NCBI GenBank assembly: GCA_964628285.1
Contig: CAZVNP010000025.1
Location: forward strand, 1-42,939
Reading direction: 5' to 3'
Length of the DNA stretch: 42,939 nt
Origin: JAPLDP01 sp964628285
GTDB taxonomy: Bacteria > Bacteroidota > Bacteroidia > Bacteroidales > JAGONC01
Shown: positions 29,799 through 37,868 of the stretch, in pieces
Layout: every line of letters starts with the position of its first letter
Numbering within the stretch: position 1 is the stretch's first letter
Program-made: the position numbers and the translations under genes
Notes under the pieces: generated by a model
Databases searched by the model: none
Told to the model about the DNA's origin: nothing
Seen by the model: the letters and a program-made list of their open reading frames with translations, nothing else

Positions 29799-31946
29799 TC
29801 AGTATTTTGTATCCATGATCAGCACGCCGTCCCAGTCGTCAGGTAATCCGGTATGAATGATCTTCTCGCACCTATTGATATAGAGCGCTGCGGCCCGGTC
29901 GTGGAGGTTGGCTTCCTTCACTGCGGTAAACTCCTGCAGGGCCTGACGAAACTGTTTGTTCTTGTAAAAATTGATCCCTCTTGCAAATGAAGCCTTGGTC
30001 TGTATCTTCAGGCGTTTGATGTCCTCAGGTTCGCCGTCGAGGATCTCAAAGATATAGATAGCCTCTTTCTTACCTTTCACCTTGACGATGTCGAGAAAGC
30101 GGTAGTTATAAGCGCTGGGATCTTCAAGGCGGGCGAGGGTATCCTCACTGATGATGATCGAGCAGCCATAAAGGCGTGTAAGCCCTTCAAGGCGTGAAGC
30201 CAGGTTCACCGCGTCGGAGATAACCGTGCCGTCCATGCGTCCTTCGCCGCCGACCACACCCAGCATCAGCAGCCCGAAATGGATACCTATGCCGCTGTCG
30301 ATTTCAGGTTTGCCGAACTGACCCATCACCTGGTTGAACTGGGTCAGCTTGAGCCTCATCTCAATGGCCGCATTGATGGCATGACCCGGATTGGAGGGGA
30401 AAAGAGCCATGATAGAGTCACCGATGAATTTGTCGATGAAGCCGTTGTTCACGCGGATGACAGGTTCCATGTACCCGAGATAATGATTGAGAAAATCGAA
30501 ATTTTCTTTCGGTGACATGCCTTCAGAGATGGTCGTGAAGCCTCGTATGTCGCTGAACAACACGGTCATCTCCTGCTGAACCTGGTCACCCAGCTTGATG
30601 TCGACAAAGTTCTCCTTGCCCAAAAATTCCAGGAACTGACTGGGGACAAAACGTGAATAGGCTTCGTTCATCCGTGATATGTTATGGATGTAACTGTCAA
30701 GTTTCTGTGACATCTCGTTATACCCCTCCGTCAGCTGGCCTATTTCATCATTTGTCCTGACGATGCTGAAGTTATTCAGTTGGCCTTCACCCGTGAGTTT
30801 CATATTGTACAGAAGCTCCTTCACGGGGCTGACGATGTCCTGTGTCGTCCATCTGACGAAGAAGACGATGTATACGAAAGAGATGAGGATGCCGGCGCCT
30901 ATACCGACAAACATGGAGATATTGTCGATGGCATTGACATAAAAGAGGCTGCTGTATATGCTGTTCTGCTCCAATGTCTGCGGAAGCCCGAAGACCTTGG
31001 TATAATCACCGAGCAGTATTTTGATCTGTTCACTGGTGAGCGGGCCGAGGTCAGAGACAGGGGTGAGACTGATAAACAAATAGAGGATGACAATGGTCAG
31101 CGGCAGCAGTGTGGTCATGAAACTGCTGATAAGAAAACGGTTACGGATGCGGCCGGTCTTGAAGCTGAAGATCCTGTGACGCAGCTCTTCCGAAGTGTAG
31201 AGGTGTTCCAGGTACTTGATATGAACACGGTGTTTCTGCCAGAAATAAACGAAGAGTACCGACAACGCCGACGACACCAGTGAGACATAGAAAAACTTGC
31301 GGAAAATTTGATGCAATGTGTCATCAGGAAAGGTGCCGGGATTCGACATGAAATAGATCATGTAACCCGTGGTGATCAGAAAAGCCAGCCCCAGGATGCC
31401 GCTGTTGATATAAGGTGTGTAAAGAAGATTTTTTTTACAGAAGGTGAAAAGCTTCCTGGATATCTTACGGTTTTTGCGTTTGCGGCGGAAGTAACGTTTG
31501 TAAGGCAGGTTAAAAAGAAAACCGGCGATGAAGCTGATGATCAGCAGCCTGAACAGCAATTGGAAGGTCTTGGTGAGAGGGCTTTTAGGTTCGTTCTGAT
31601 CACTTGTGGTACCTGGTGCGATGCTGATGTTGAATCCGGAATTGCCCAGTTCTTTTCTTTTTACCGTATCAAAACTGTTATTGTAAGCGTTATAGAGGAT
31701 GGAAGAGCCTGTGGCGGCACTATTGGACACTGTATCCGGAACCGGCAGCGGCGGCATATTACGGTGTGGGACGGCAATATCAGATGAGGTACCGGCGGGG
31801 GATTTGCCCTGGCTCTTTTCGATCAGCTGGGGGGCGTATTTCAGGAAAAGTATGCTGATGAAGGGCATGACCAGCAGGTAATAGATCAGCGCAGCGAGGA
31901 GGAAGGTGCGAAAACCGTAATATGGGGGAACTTTGGAGTAGGTCAT
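29799..31946 (-). CDS. Membrane adenylate/guanylate cyclase with HAMP and TPR tail
   Basis: A 715-residue integral membrane protein. Membrane helices are predicted at about 12-35, 126-147, 181-200, 217-236, 270-292 and 342-364, with a Pro/Ser-rich loop at 40-125. A HAMP-like linker spans about 366-425. A class III cyclase domain follows (about 455-640), with metal-binding Asp466 in LFSDIRGF and Asp510 in FIDKFIGDSIMALF; Lys506, Asp578 in SDAVNLASRLEGL, Asn581 and Arg585 are all in place. Substrate-pocket residues look adenylate-cyclase-like, but specificity needs an assay. The last 50 residues (FARGINFYKNKQFRQALQEF) form a TPR-like helical pair. It makes cyclic nucleotide in response to an unknown signal. 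It sits between the stress protein and the response regulator. Confidence 0.92.
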   Translation of the reverse strand: MTYSKVPPYYGFRTFLLAALIYYLLVMPFISILFLKYAPQLIEKSQGKSPAGTSSDIAVPHRNMPPLPVPDTVSNSAATGSSILYNAYNNSFDTVKRKELGNSGFNISIAPGTTSDQNEPKSPLTKTFQLLFRLLIISFIAGFLFNLPYKRYFRRKRKNRKISRKLFTFCKKNLLYTPYINSGILGLAFLITTGYMIYFMSNPGTFPDDTLHQIFRKFFYVSLVSSALSVLFVYFWQKHRVHIKYLEHLYTSEELRHRIFSFKTGRIRNRFLISSFMTTLLPLTIVILYLFISLTPVSDLGPLTSEQIKILLGDYTKVFGLPQTLEQNSIYSSLFYVNAIDNISMFVGIGAGILISFVYIVFFVRWTTQDIVSPVKELLYNMKLTGEGQLNNFSIVRTNDEIGQLTEGYNEMSQKLDSYIHNISRMNEAYSRFVPSQFLEFLGKENFVDIKLGDQVQQEMTVLFSDIRGFTTISEGMSPKENFDFLNHYLGYMEPVIRVNNGFIDKFIGDSIMALFPSNPGHAINAAIEMRLKLTQFNQVMGQFGKPEIDSGIGIHFGLLMLGVVGGEGRMDGTVISDAVNLASRLEGLTRLYGCSIIISEDTLARLEDPSAYNYRFLDIVKVKGKKEAIYIFEILDGEPEDIKRLKIQTKASFARGINFYKNKQFRQALQEFTAVKEANLHDRAAALYINRCEKIIHTGLPDDWDGVLIMDTKY

Positions 31947-32014
31947 AGGTCGTTCAGTATACCATGGTCAGGGCCGGAGTGTAAAATTAACAATTTCTCT
32001 CATCATGTCATTTA

Positions 32015-33190
32015 TTATCCACTTGACGGCGGTTGCAGGGGCTGCGCATAAAGCCTGACATCGTCGGCCGTGATGGTTGTGTCGCAAAGGATCGAGAGGC
32101 GTTCCACCACGTTGCGCAACTCACGCACGTTGCCGGTCCATTCATATTTTTTCAGTTGCTCCAGGGCCTCCTCTGTAAAAACCATCAGGGGCTTGCCTTC
32201 GTTTTCACAGGTCTCCTTGAGAAAATGATTGGCCAGCAGGGGGATGTCATCTTTTCTTTCTTTCAGGGGGGGCACGTGGATGATGATGACGCTGATGCGG
32301 TGGTAGAGGTCTTCGCGGAAGGTGTTCTTTTGTATTTCTTCTTTCAGTTCTTTATTGGTGGCGGCGATGATCCTGACGTCGACGGGTATTGTTTTCTCGC
32401 CGCCCACGCGCATGATGGTGTTTTCCTGGAGGGCGCGCAGCACTTTGGACTGTGCCGGCAGGCTCATGTCGCCGATCTCATCGAGGAAGAGGGTGCCGCC
32501 GCTGGCCTGCTCAAAGTCGCCCTTACGTTGTTTTATGGCCGAGGTGAACGATCCTTTCTCATGGCCGAACAGTTTGCTTTCGATCAGCTCGGAGGGTATG
32601 GCGGCACAGTTAACCTCGACGAAGGGGCCGGCGGCGCGTTTGCTTTTCTCGTGCAGCCAGCGGGCCACCAGCTCCTTGCCGGTGCCGTTGGAGCCGGTGA
32701 TGAGAACACGGGCTTCGGTGGGCGCCACACGGTCGATCATCTCTTTGATATGCCGTATCGCCGTGGACTCGCCTATCATGTCGTTGAATTTATCGACCTG
32801 TTTCTTCAATACTTTGGTTTCGGTTATCAGTGAGGCCTTGTCCATGGCATTACGGATGGTGATGAGCAGGCGGTTGAGGTCGAGGGGCTTGGAGATGAAG
32901 TCGAAAGCTCCTTTTTTGATGGCTTCGACGGCCGTGTCGATGGTGCCATGACCCGAGATCATGACCACCGGCGTGTCGGTGATCTGAAGGGTTTTCTCCA
33001 GCACCTCTATGCCGTCCATCTCCGGCATTTTGATATCCAGCAGGATGACATCGTAGGTCGTATTTTTTATCATCTCCAGTCCCTGTATGCCATCCACGGC
33101 ATCATCCACGTCGAACTTCTCGTACTCGAGAATCTCACGCAAGGTGTTGCGGATGCTGCGCTCATCATCGATGACCAGGATACGTGGCAT
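32015..33190 (-). CDS. Sigma-54-type response regulator lacking a DNA-binding domain
   Basis: A 391-residue NtrC-like regulator. A receiver domain (1-120) has acidic residues near 8-9, phosphoacceptor Asp52, and Lys101 followed by Pro. An AAA+ domain (about 140-385) has Walker A GSNGTGKE (166-173), Walker B LFLDEIGD (234-241), and GSFTSA at 213-218 where activators have GAFTGA. The protein ends soon after the AAA+ C-terminal lid (NVRELRNVVERL), with no Fis-type helix-turn-helix. From memory, this shortened form with GAFTSA-like loops is common in Bacteroidota. Whether it still activates sigma-54, and how it finds promoters, is unclear. The predicted leader is very short, with the -7 box 17 bp upstream of the ATG. 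Confidence 0.92.
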   Translation of the reverse strand: MPRILVIDDERSIRNTLREILEYEKFDVDDAVDGIQGLEMIKNTTYDVILLDIKMPEMDGIEVLEKTLQITDTPVVMISGHGTIDTAVEAIKKGAFDFISKPLDLNRLLITIRNAMDKASLITETKVLKKQVDKFNDMIGESTAIRHIKEMIDRVAPTEARVLITGSNGTGKELVARWLHEKSKRAAGPFVEVNCAAIPSELIESKLFGHEKGSFTSAIKQRKGDFEQASGGTLFLDEIGDMSLPAQSKVLRALQENTIMRVGGEKTIPVDVRIIAATNKELKEEIQKNTFREDLYHRISVIIIHVPPLKERKDDIPLLANHFLKETCENEGKPLMVFTEEALEQLKKYEWTGNVRELRNVVERLSILCDTTITADDVRLYAQPLQPPSSG

Positions 33191-33206
33191 AGGGGATGTT
33201 TAAGGA

Positions 33207-33214
33207 CAAAGATA
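33207..33214 (-). promoter_or_regulatory. -7 box of the response regulator
   Basis: On the minus strand this is TATCTTTG, 17 bp from the ATG at 33190, giving a leader of about 12 bases. The 8-bp tandem array at 33223-33290 lies exactly where the -33 element would be. Confidence 0.6.
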
Positions 33215-33222
33215 AAAAATAT

Positions 33223-33290
33223 AACGATGTAACGAAGTAGCGATGTAACGATGTAACGAAGTAGCGATGTAACGATGTAATGAAGGAATG
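33223..33290. repeat. 8-bp period tandem array in promoter position
   Basis: Units AACGATGT, AACGAAGT and AGCGATGT alternate to give a higher-order repeat of about 24 bp, present more than twice. It is followed by CGACCTG-type units to about 33340. The array sits between the stop of the HtpX-like gene and the response-regulator promoter. Confidence 0.8.
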
Positions 33291-33342
33291 ATTTTCGGGC
33301 CTGCCGACCTGTAAACCTCCCGACCTGCCGACCTGAAGACCT

Positions 33343-34554
33343 TTACAACACCACATGTATCCTCCCGCACCTCGGGCATTCCACCTTGTCACCCTGGTAA
33401 TTGGGTGGTACCTTGAGCTTGACACCGCAGGGGCAGTCGATGAACCTGAACTTGTTGGCGGCCATGACCAGGTTATTGGCGTTGCGTTTGGATTGCACAG
33501 GATCGAAACCGCCGGCAGCCTCTGCCGAAGGCTGGCGGATGGCGGGGTTCTCGGTGTCGGCCCGGCCGGAAGGGGGGACGATGTGTTGTTTTTTCCCTGT
33601 GATGTTTGAATAGGCTTTCTCGTAGGTGAGGTAACCCGTGCCGCCAGCCATGCTGCGGAGGATGTGTATACGCTCGGAGATAGGCGGGTGGGTGCTCGTC
33701 AGATCCGATACCTTCATGCCCTTGCCTTTCAGGGGATTGACGATATACATTGGTGCCGTTACCTTATTGGCTCCTTCGAGGTCTTGCGTGGAGTTGGATA
33801 TCTTCTCCAGTGCCGAAGCCAGCCCTTCGGGGTAACGTGTCAGCCTGGCACCGGAAGCATCGGCGAGGTATTCCCTTTTACGCGAAATGGCGAAGTACAG
33901 TAGCTGGGCGGCAATGGGAGCGAGGATGGCGAAGACGATGGCGACGATCATCAGGATGAGCTGTGCCTGGCCTCCTCCACTTGAGCTGGAACGGTAACGG
34001 GCCCCCGAGGTGAAGATGAGACCGCGGAGGTAGATCTCCGAGATGATGACGATGGCACCCAGCATGATGCCGGCATAGGTCATGAAACGGATGTCACGGT
34101 TCAGTATATGCGAGGTCTCATGGGCGATGACGCCCTGCAGTTCATCGCGGTTCAGGCGTGCCAGCAGCCCCGACGTCACGGCGATGGACCAGTCGTCGGG
34201 TGTGCGACCCGTGGCAAAAGCGTTGGGAGCATCGCTGTTGATGATGTATACCTTGGGCGTCTTGGGAAGGTTGGCCGCTATCCTCATCTCCTCAACGATA
34301 TGATAGAGACGCGGATCCATCTCGGGCTTGATCTCTTTAGCATGGCTCACCGACAACATGATATGGCTTCCCGACGAGATGCTTATCAGGTTAAGGATGA
34401 AGACGATGACCATGGCGATGACAAGACCCACGGTACCGCCGTGCACAGGGTCAAAGGCCTTGCCTATCAGGTAACCCAAAAGGACCAGGGTCACCCCCAT
34501 GACGATGAAAAGAATAAGCGATCGTCTCCGGTTCGCTCTGATCAGTTCCCACAT
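33343..34554 (-). CDS. HtpX-like M48 metalloprotease with C-terminal zinc ribbon
   Basis: A 403-residue membrane protease of family M48. Membrane helices lie at about 13-30, 42-60, 162-182 and 200-222. The zinc site is HETSH (145-149), with the third ligand Glu229 in REYLADASGARL. After the catalytic part comes a low-complexity linker and a zinc ribbon at the end (CPCG...CPRCG, about 373-398), an addition not found in E. coli HtpX. It probably degrades misfolded membrane proteins. The gene follows a LemA gene by 5 bp, a common pairing, and belongs to the zf-TFIIB, LemA, HtpX-like operon. The zinc ribbon echoes the zinc-binding protein at the front of the operon. Confidence 0.92.
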   Translation of the reverse strand: MWELIRANRRRSLILFIVMGVTLVLLGYLIGKAFDPVHGGTVGLVIAMVIVFILNLISISSGSHIMLSVSHAKEIKPEMDPRLYHIVEEMRIAANLPKTPKVYIINSDAPNAFATGRTPDDWSIAVTSGLLARLNRDELQGVIAHETSHILNRDIRFMTYAGIMLGAIVIISEIYLRGLIFTSGARYRSSSSGGGQAQLILMIVAIVFAILAPIAAQLLYFAISRKREYLADASGARLTRYPEGLASALEKISNSTQDLEGANKVTAPMYIVNPLKGKGMKVSDLTSTHPPISERIHILRSMAGGTGYLTYEKAYSNITGKKQHIVPPSGRADTENPAIRQPSAEAAGGFDPVQSKRNANNLVMAANKFRFIDCPCGVKLKVPPNYQGDKVECPRCGRIHVVL

Positions 34555-34559
34555 GCCGT

Positions 34560-35135
34560 TTATTTCTGCTGTGCTGTGTACGATTCCAGATTGACTTTGG
34601 GCACTTCCTTGTCGGCTTTATCTTCGAGCTGGAAGAACTCTCCTTTCTGGAAGCTGAACATGCCGGCCACGATGTTCGAAGGGAACATCTGTATCTTATT
34701 GTTGAAGAAAAGAACCTGATCGTTGTAGTTCTGCCGGGCAAAGGATATCTTATTCTCCGTTGATGTCAGTTCTTCCTGCAGTGCCAGGAAGTTCTGGTTG
34801 GCTTTCAGGTCGGGATAAGCTTCCACGGCCACGCGCAGTTGTCCCAGGGCGCCGCCGAGGATGCCTTCGGCTTTGGCTTTCTCGCCCACGGTCTGTGCGC
34901 TCATGGCATCGGCCCGGGCCTTGGTGACGGCCTCGAGGGTCTCACGTTCATGTTTCATGTATCCCCTCACCGTCTCGATGAGGTTGGGGATGAGGTCATG
35001 ACGCCTTTTCAGCTGCACGTCGATCTGTGACCACGCATTCTGGACCTGGTTGCGTAACCGCACCAATGAGTTGTACATCCCGATCATGATGAAGACCAGG
35101 ATCAGGATAATGACTAAAATAATTAAAGCTATCAT
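34560..35135 (-). CDS. LemA family protein
   Basis: A 191-residue protein. An N-terminal membrane anchor (ALIILVILILVFIMIGMYN, 2-20) is followed by the conserved LemA core (PF04011): LVRLRNQVQNAWSQIDVQLK, RRHDLIPNLIETVRGY, then QTVGEKAKAEGILGGALGQL and EAYPDLKANQNFLALQEEL. The fold is a four-helix bundle exposed outside the cytoplasmic membrane. Its role is not defined, but it is often encoded next to HtpX-like proteases, as here. It follows the zinc-ribbon gene by 14 bp and precedes the protease by 5 bp. Confidence 0.94.
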   Translation of the reverse strand: MIALIILVIILILVFIMIGMYNSLVRLRNQVQNAWSQIDVQLKRRHDLIPNLIETVRGYMKHERETLEAVTKARADAMSAQTVGEKAKAEGILGGALGQLRVAVEAYPDLKANQNFLALQEELTSTENKISFARQNYNDQVLFFNNKIQMFPSNIVAGMFSFQKGEFFQLEDKADKEVPKVNLESYTAQQK

Positions 35136-35149
35136 AGTTATGTTCTCCG

Positions 35150-35542
35150 TTATTTAAGTTTGTTGCTGAACATTTCCTTTAAAAGATCGAGTATCTGACT
35201 GTTGCCGCCCACGCTGCCCATGGCTATGATGCGTTGCAGCTCGTCCCTGTCGAACCATATGCCATGGTGATAGCGGCATCTGTCGATGATCAGGGGATAG
35301 CCGTCGCCCACGCCTATCTTGTGCATCTTCCTGCGGCAGATGGGGCACCGCACCGCTTTTTCATCGATGTCTTTTTCCACTTTAAATGACTTCAGGAGAT
35401 CCCGTGCCTGCTGTGAGTCGCCCAGGAGCGTTTCAAGCTCGCCGGCATCAAGCCATATGCCCGAGCAGAAAGGACAGTAATCGATCTCGACCTGACGGAG
35501 CTCGAGAATGACCATGGCATGTTTACATGAAGGGCATTGCAT
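35150..35542 (-). CDS. zf-TFIIB domain protein
   Basis: A 130-residue cytosolic protein with two zf-TFIIB (PF13453) zinc ribbons. The first is MQCPSCKHAMV followed by YCPFCSGIWLDAGELE. The second is CPICRRKMHKIG followed by RCRYHHGIWFDRDELQ, where the second knuckle has Cys and His in place of a full Cys pair. Both keep the GIWLDxGEL signature. Function unknown. It is the first gene of the operon with LemA and the HtpX-like protease. A TAnnTTTG box lies 25 bp upstream of its ATG. Confidence 0.88.
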   Translation of the reverse strand: MQCPSCKHAMVILELRQVEIDYCPFCSGIWLDAGELETLLGDSQQARDLLKSFKVEKDIDEKAVRCPICRRKMHKIGVGDGYPLIIDRCRYHHGIWFDRDELQRIIAMGSVGGNSQILDLLKEMFSNKLK

Positions 35543-35566
35543 GGGTGCATTGCATTAAAAGGGCAG

Positions 35567-35574
35567 CAAAAGTA
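35567..35574 (-). promoter_or_regulatory. -7 box (TACTTTTG) of the zinc-ribbon/LemA/HtpX-like operon
   Basis: TACTTTTG on the minus strand fits TAnnTTTG and lies 25 bp from the ATG at 35542. AT-rich sequence follows upstream. Confidence 0.55.
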
Positions 35575-35623
35575 CTAATAATTAGAATAATTAACAAAAT
35601 TGAAGGCGATAGGTTTTTAAGGT

Positions 35624-36538
35624 TTAATCCGTTCTTAGTGCACCGGTGAGTTCTGAGGCTGAGGTGATCTGATGGCGTGTCATATAGCTTTCGATGCCGT
35701 CGATGATTTTGATGCTCACCTGCGGGTCGATGAAGTTGGCCGTGCCCACCTGTATGACTGTGGCACCGGCGAGCATGAACTCAATGGCGTCGGTGGGGTT
35801 CATGATGCCGCCCATGCCGATGACGGGTATCTTAACGGTGTGGGCCACCTGCCATACCATGCGCAGGGCTATGGGTTTGATGGCGGGTCCCGACAGGCCG
35901 CCGGTGACCGTTGAGAGCACCGGTACCTGTTTTTCGGCATCGATGGCCATGCCCAGGAAGGTGTTGACGAGCGAGACGGCGTCGGCTCCGGCTTCTTCCA
36001 CGCCCCTGGCGATCTCGGTGATGTCGGTGACGTTGGGTGTCAGTTTCACGATAAGGGTCTTCTTCCAGGCGGAACGCACCGCCTGCGTCACCGCCACGGC
36101 CGAGCGGCAGTGGATGCCGAACAACATACCGCCTTCCCTCACGTTGGGACAGGAGATGTTCAGCTCGATGGCCCTGATGCCGTTGACGGCCGCCAGCCGC
36201 TCGGTGACGGCGACATACTCTTCTATGGTGGAGCCGTTGACGTTGGGGATAATGTAAGTACCGCAGTCTTTTATCCGCGGGTAGATGTTTTCGATGAAGT
36301 CATCTACACCTTTGTTTTGCAGGCCGATGGTATTGAGCATGCCCGAGGCTGTTTCGGCCATGCGCGGATAGGGATTGCCTTCCCTGAGTTTGAGGGTGAG
36401 GCCCTTGACGAAGATGGCGCCCAGGCGCCCCAGGTCGAGGAAATCACTGAACTCTTCGCCATAGCCGAAGGTGCCGGAGGCTACTGTCACCGGATTCTTC
36501 AGCACAAGATCATGTATTTTAACCTGAAGGTCTACCAT
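35624..36538 (-). CDS. pyrD: Dihydroorotate dehydrogenase B, catalytic subunit
   Basis: A 304-residue class 1B dihydroorotate dehydrogenase, the fourth step of pyrimidine synthesis. It binds FMN in a TIM barrel. Visible motifs are TVASGTFGYGEEF, MLNTIGLQNKG, and the active-site Cys130 in IELNISCPNVREGG, which marks class 1 (class 2 enzymes use Ser). FMN phosphate binding comes from IGMGGIMNPTDAIEFMLAGA near the C-terminus. Class 1B passes electrons to PyrK, encoded just upstream with a 7-bp overlap, so the pair forms the PyrD-PyrK heterotetramer. Length and motif order are normal. Confidence 0.95.
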   Translation of the reverse strand: MVDLQVKIHDLVLKNPVTVASGTFGYGEEFSDFLDLGRLGAIFVKGLTLKLREGNPYPRMAETASGMLNTIGLQNKGVDDFIENIYPRIKDCGTYIIPNVNGSTIEEYVAVTERLAAVNGIRAIELNISCPNVREGGMLFGIHCRSAVAVTQAVRSAWKKTLIVKLTPNVTDITEIARGVEEAGADAVSLVNTFLGMAIDAEKQVPVLSTVTGGLSGPAIKPIALRMVWQVAHTVKIPVIGMGGIMNPTDAIEFMLAGATVIQVGTANFIDPQVSIKIIDGIESYMTRHQITSASELTGALRTD

Positions 36539-37299
36539 ATGATATCGTTCGCATTAAAGACAGGTCCTGAGGTGCAGGTGCATTTGTTACCGTAGCGTGT
36601 CTGCACCACACATGAGAGACAGGCGCCGAAGCCGCAACCCATGGTGTTCTCGAGTGACGCCTCACAGGCGACGCCATGTTGCAGGGCTATTCCGGCGACA
36701 GCTTTCATCATGGCGCCGGGACCGCAGGTGTAAACCCGGTCGAAGGAAAAGGCCTCCCCGCGGAAGACAGGGTGATCCGTCACCATGCCTTTAACACCCT
36801 GGCTGCCGTCTTCTGTCGTCACCAGCACCTGCCCGAAGGGACGGAAGAGGCCGGTCAGCAGGACATCTTTTTTGCTTTTGCCCCCGATGAGGAAAGTCAT
36901 CCCGGTGTTGTTTTTCTGCAGCTCACGTCCCAACAGGATGAAAGGGGCTATGCCGGTGCCTCCGCCGACGATCAGCACGTTCGATCCCGGATTGACGGTG
37001 AAGGCATTGCCTAAGGGATAGATGACGTTGACCACATCGCCGCGCTTCAGCTGCCCGAGTATACGGGTGCCATGACCGACGATCTTGATATAGAAGCTGA
37101 GGGTGTTCCTGCAGTAATCGGCATCAAGGACGGAGAAGGGACGCCGCAAAAAGACATCGGGTGAATTGTCGATGCGTATCTGGGCAAAATTGCCGGGTAA
37201 GATGACGGGGATTTTTTCCGGTGCCTCCAGTTTGAGGATAAAATTGTCGGGATTGAGCCAGGTATAGTCTGTGACTTTACAATCCTCGATGCGTTTCAT
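36532..37299 (-). CDS. pyrK: Dihydroorotate dehydrogenase B, electron transfer subunit
   Basis: A 255-residue FAD and 2Fe-2S protein. The FAD part has FLRRPFSVLDA, and the NAD-binding part has VGGGTGIAPFILLGREL and CGPGAMMKAV. The iron-sulfur cysteines are Cys222, Cys227, Cys230 and Cys242, the CX4CX2CX11C pattern of PyrK. It carries electrons from dihydroorotate-reduced PyrD to NAD+. The start is MKRIEDCKV at 37299; a further upstream Met at 37356 lies inside the DUF5606 gene. It follows that gene by 4 bp and overlaps pyrD by 7 bp. Confidence 0.95.
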   Translation of the reverse strand: MKRIEDCKVTDYTWLNPDNFILKLEAPEKIPVILPGNFAQIRIDNSPDVFLRRPFSVLDADYCRNTLSFYIKIVGHGTRILGQLKRGDVVNVIYPLGNAFTVNPGSNVLIVGGGTGIAPFILLGRELQKNNTGMTFLIGGKSKKDVLLTGLFRPFGQVLVTTEDGSQGVKGMVTDHPVFRGEAFSFDRVYTCGPGAMMKAVAGIALQHGVACEASLENTMGCGFGACLSCVVQTRYGNKCTCTSGPVFNANDIIW

Positions 37300-37303
37300 A
37301 CCG

Positions 37304-37789
37304 TTATGTTGTTTCGCCTGATGTCGTGTCTTCAGGGTGTTCGCTCTGGGTGGCATCGCCGGGAGCCTGTACTTCTTCCTTGCTTTCTTCTTCTTTCTTC
37401 TCTTCGGTGAAGTCGAGCATCTCTTTCTCCTGAAGGATGTTGTACCACAGGATGACCTTTTTTATGTCGGAGGTGTACACGCGGTCTTTGTCATATTCGG
37501 GTACCACCTCTTCGAAGAAGGTGTGAAGCTCCCTGGGGTCGCTTTTGGCATCGGGAGCCGGCCGGCCTTCGAGCTTGTCATGGATGCGTTTGAGCACATC
37601 CCTGAGGATGAGGTCTTCGCCGGTGGTGAGGATGCTGATCTCTTCGAGGGAGCTGATACGCTCGTGCGGGAAAGCCGTGAAACGCTTGCCGTCGGTGAGT
37701 GACTCGACGATGATGCCGTTCTTGGTCTGCGCGATTGATCTGTACAGACCCGGTTTCCCCGAGATAGCCATGATCTTGGATAAATCCAT
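37304..37789 (-). CDS. DUF5606 protein
   Basis: A 161-residue cytosolic protein of the Bacteroidota-restricted DUF5606 family (PF18347). The conserved N-terminal part has MDLSKIMAISGKPGLYRSIA, IVESLTDGKRFTAFPHERIS and LEEISILTT. A helix-turn segment follows (PEYDKDRVYTSDIKKVILWY), and then a low-complexity acidic tail of about 35 residues. Function unknown. It is the first gene of the pyrK-pyrD operon, which hints at a link to pyrimidine supply, but position alone is weak evidence. A -7 box (TACCTTTG) lies 19 bp before the ATG. Confidence 0.9.
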   Translation of the reverse strand: MDLSKIMAISGKPGLYRSIAQTKNGIIVESLTDGKRFTAFPHERISSLEEISILTTGEDLILRDVLKRIHDKLEGRPAPDAKSDPRELHTFFEEVVPEYDKDRVYTSDIKKVILWYNILQEKEMLDFTEEKKEEESKEEVQAPGDATQSEHPEDTTSGETT

Positions 37790-37807
37790 GGTTTTTCAGA
37801 TTTTGTG

Positions 37808-37815
37808 CAAAGGTA
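37808..37815 (-). promoter_or_regulatory. -7 box (TACCTTTG) of the DUF5606-pyrK-pyrD operon
   Basis: TACCTTTG on the minus strand fits TAnnTTTG and lies 19 bp upstream of the ATG at 37789. Confidence 0.6.
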
Positions 37816-37868
37816 GAATTTTAATGGGTAGATAAATAAGAGAATTGGAATATTTCGTGTTCATAACG

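Noticed and set aside
32033..32833. A 266-residue open frame antisense to the response regulator
   Set aside because: It is a shadow of the sigma-54-type regulator, which has complete receiver and AAA+ motifs.
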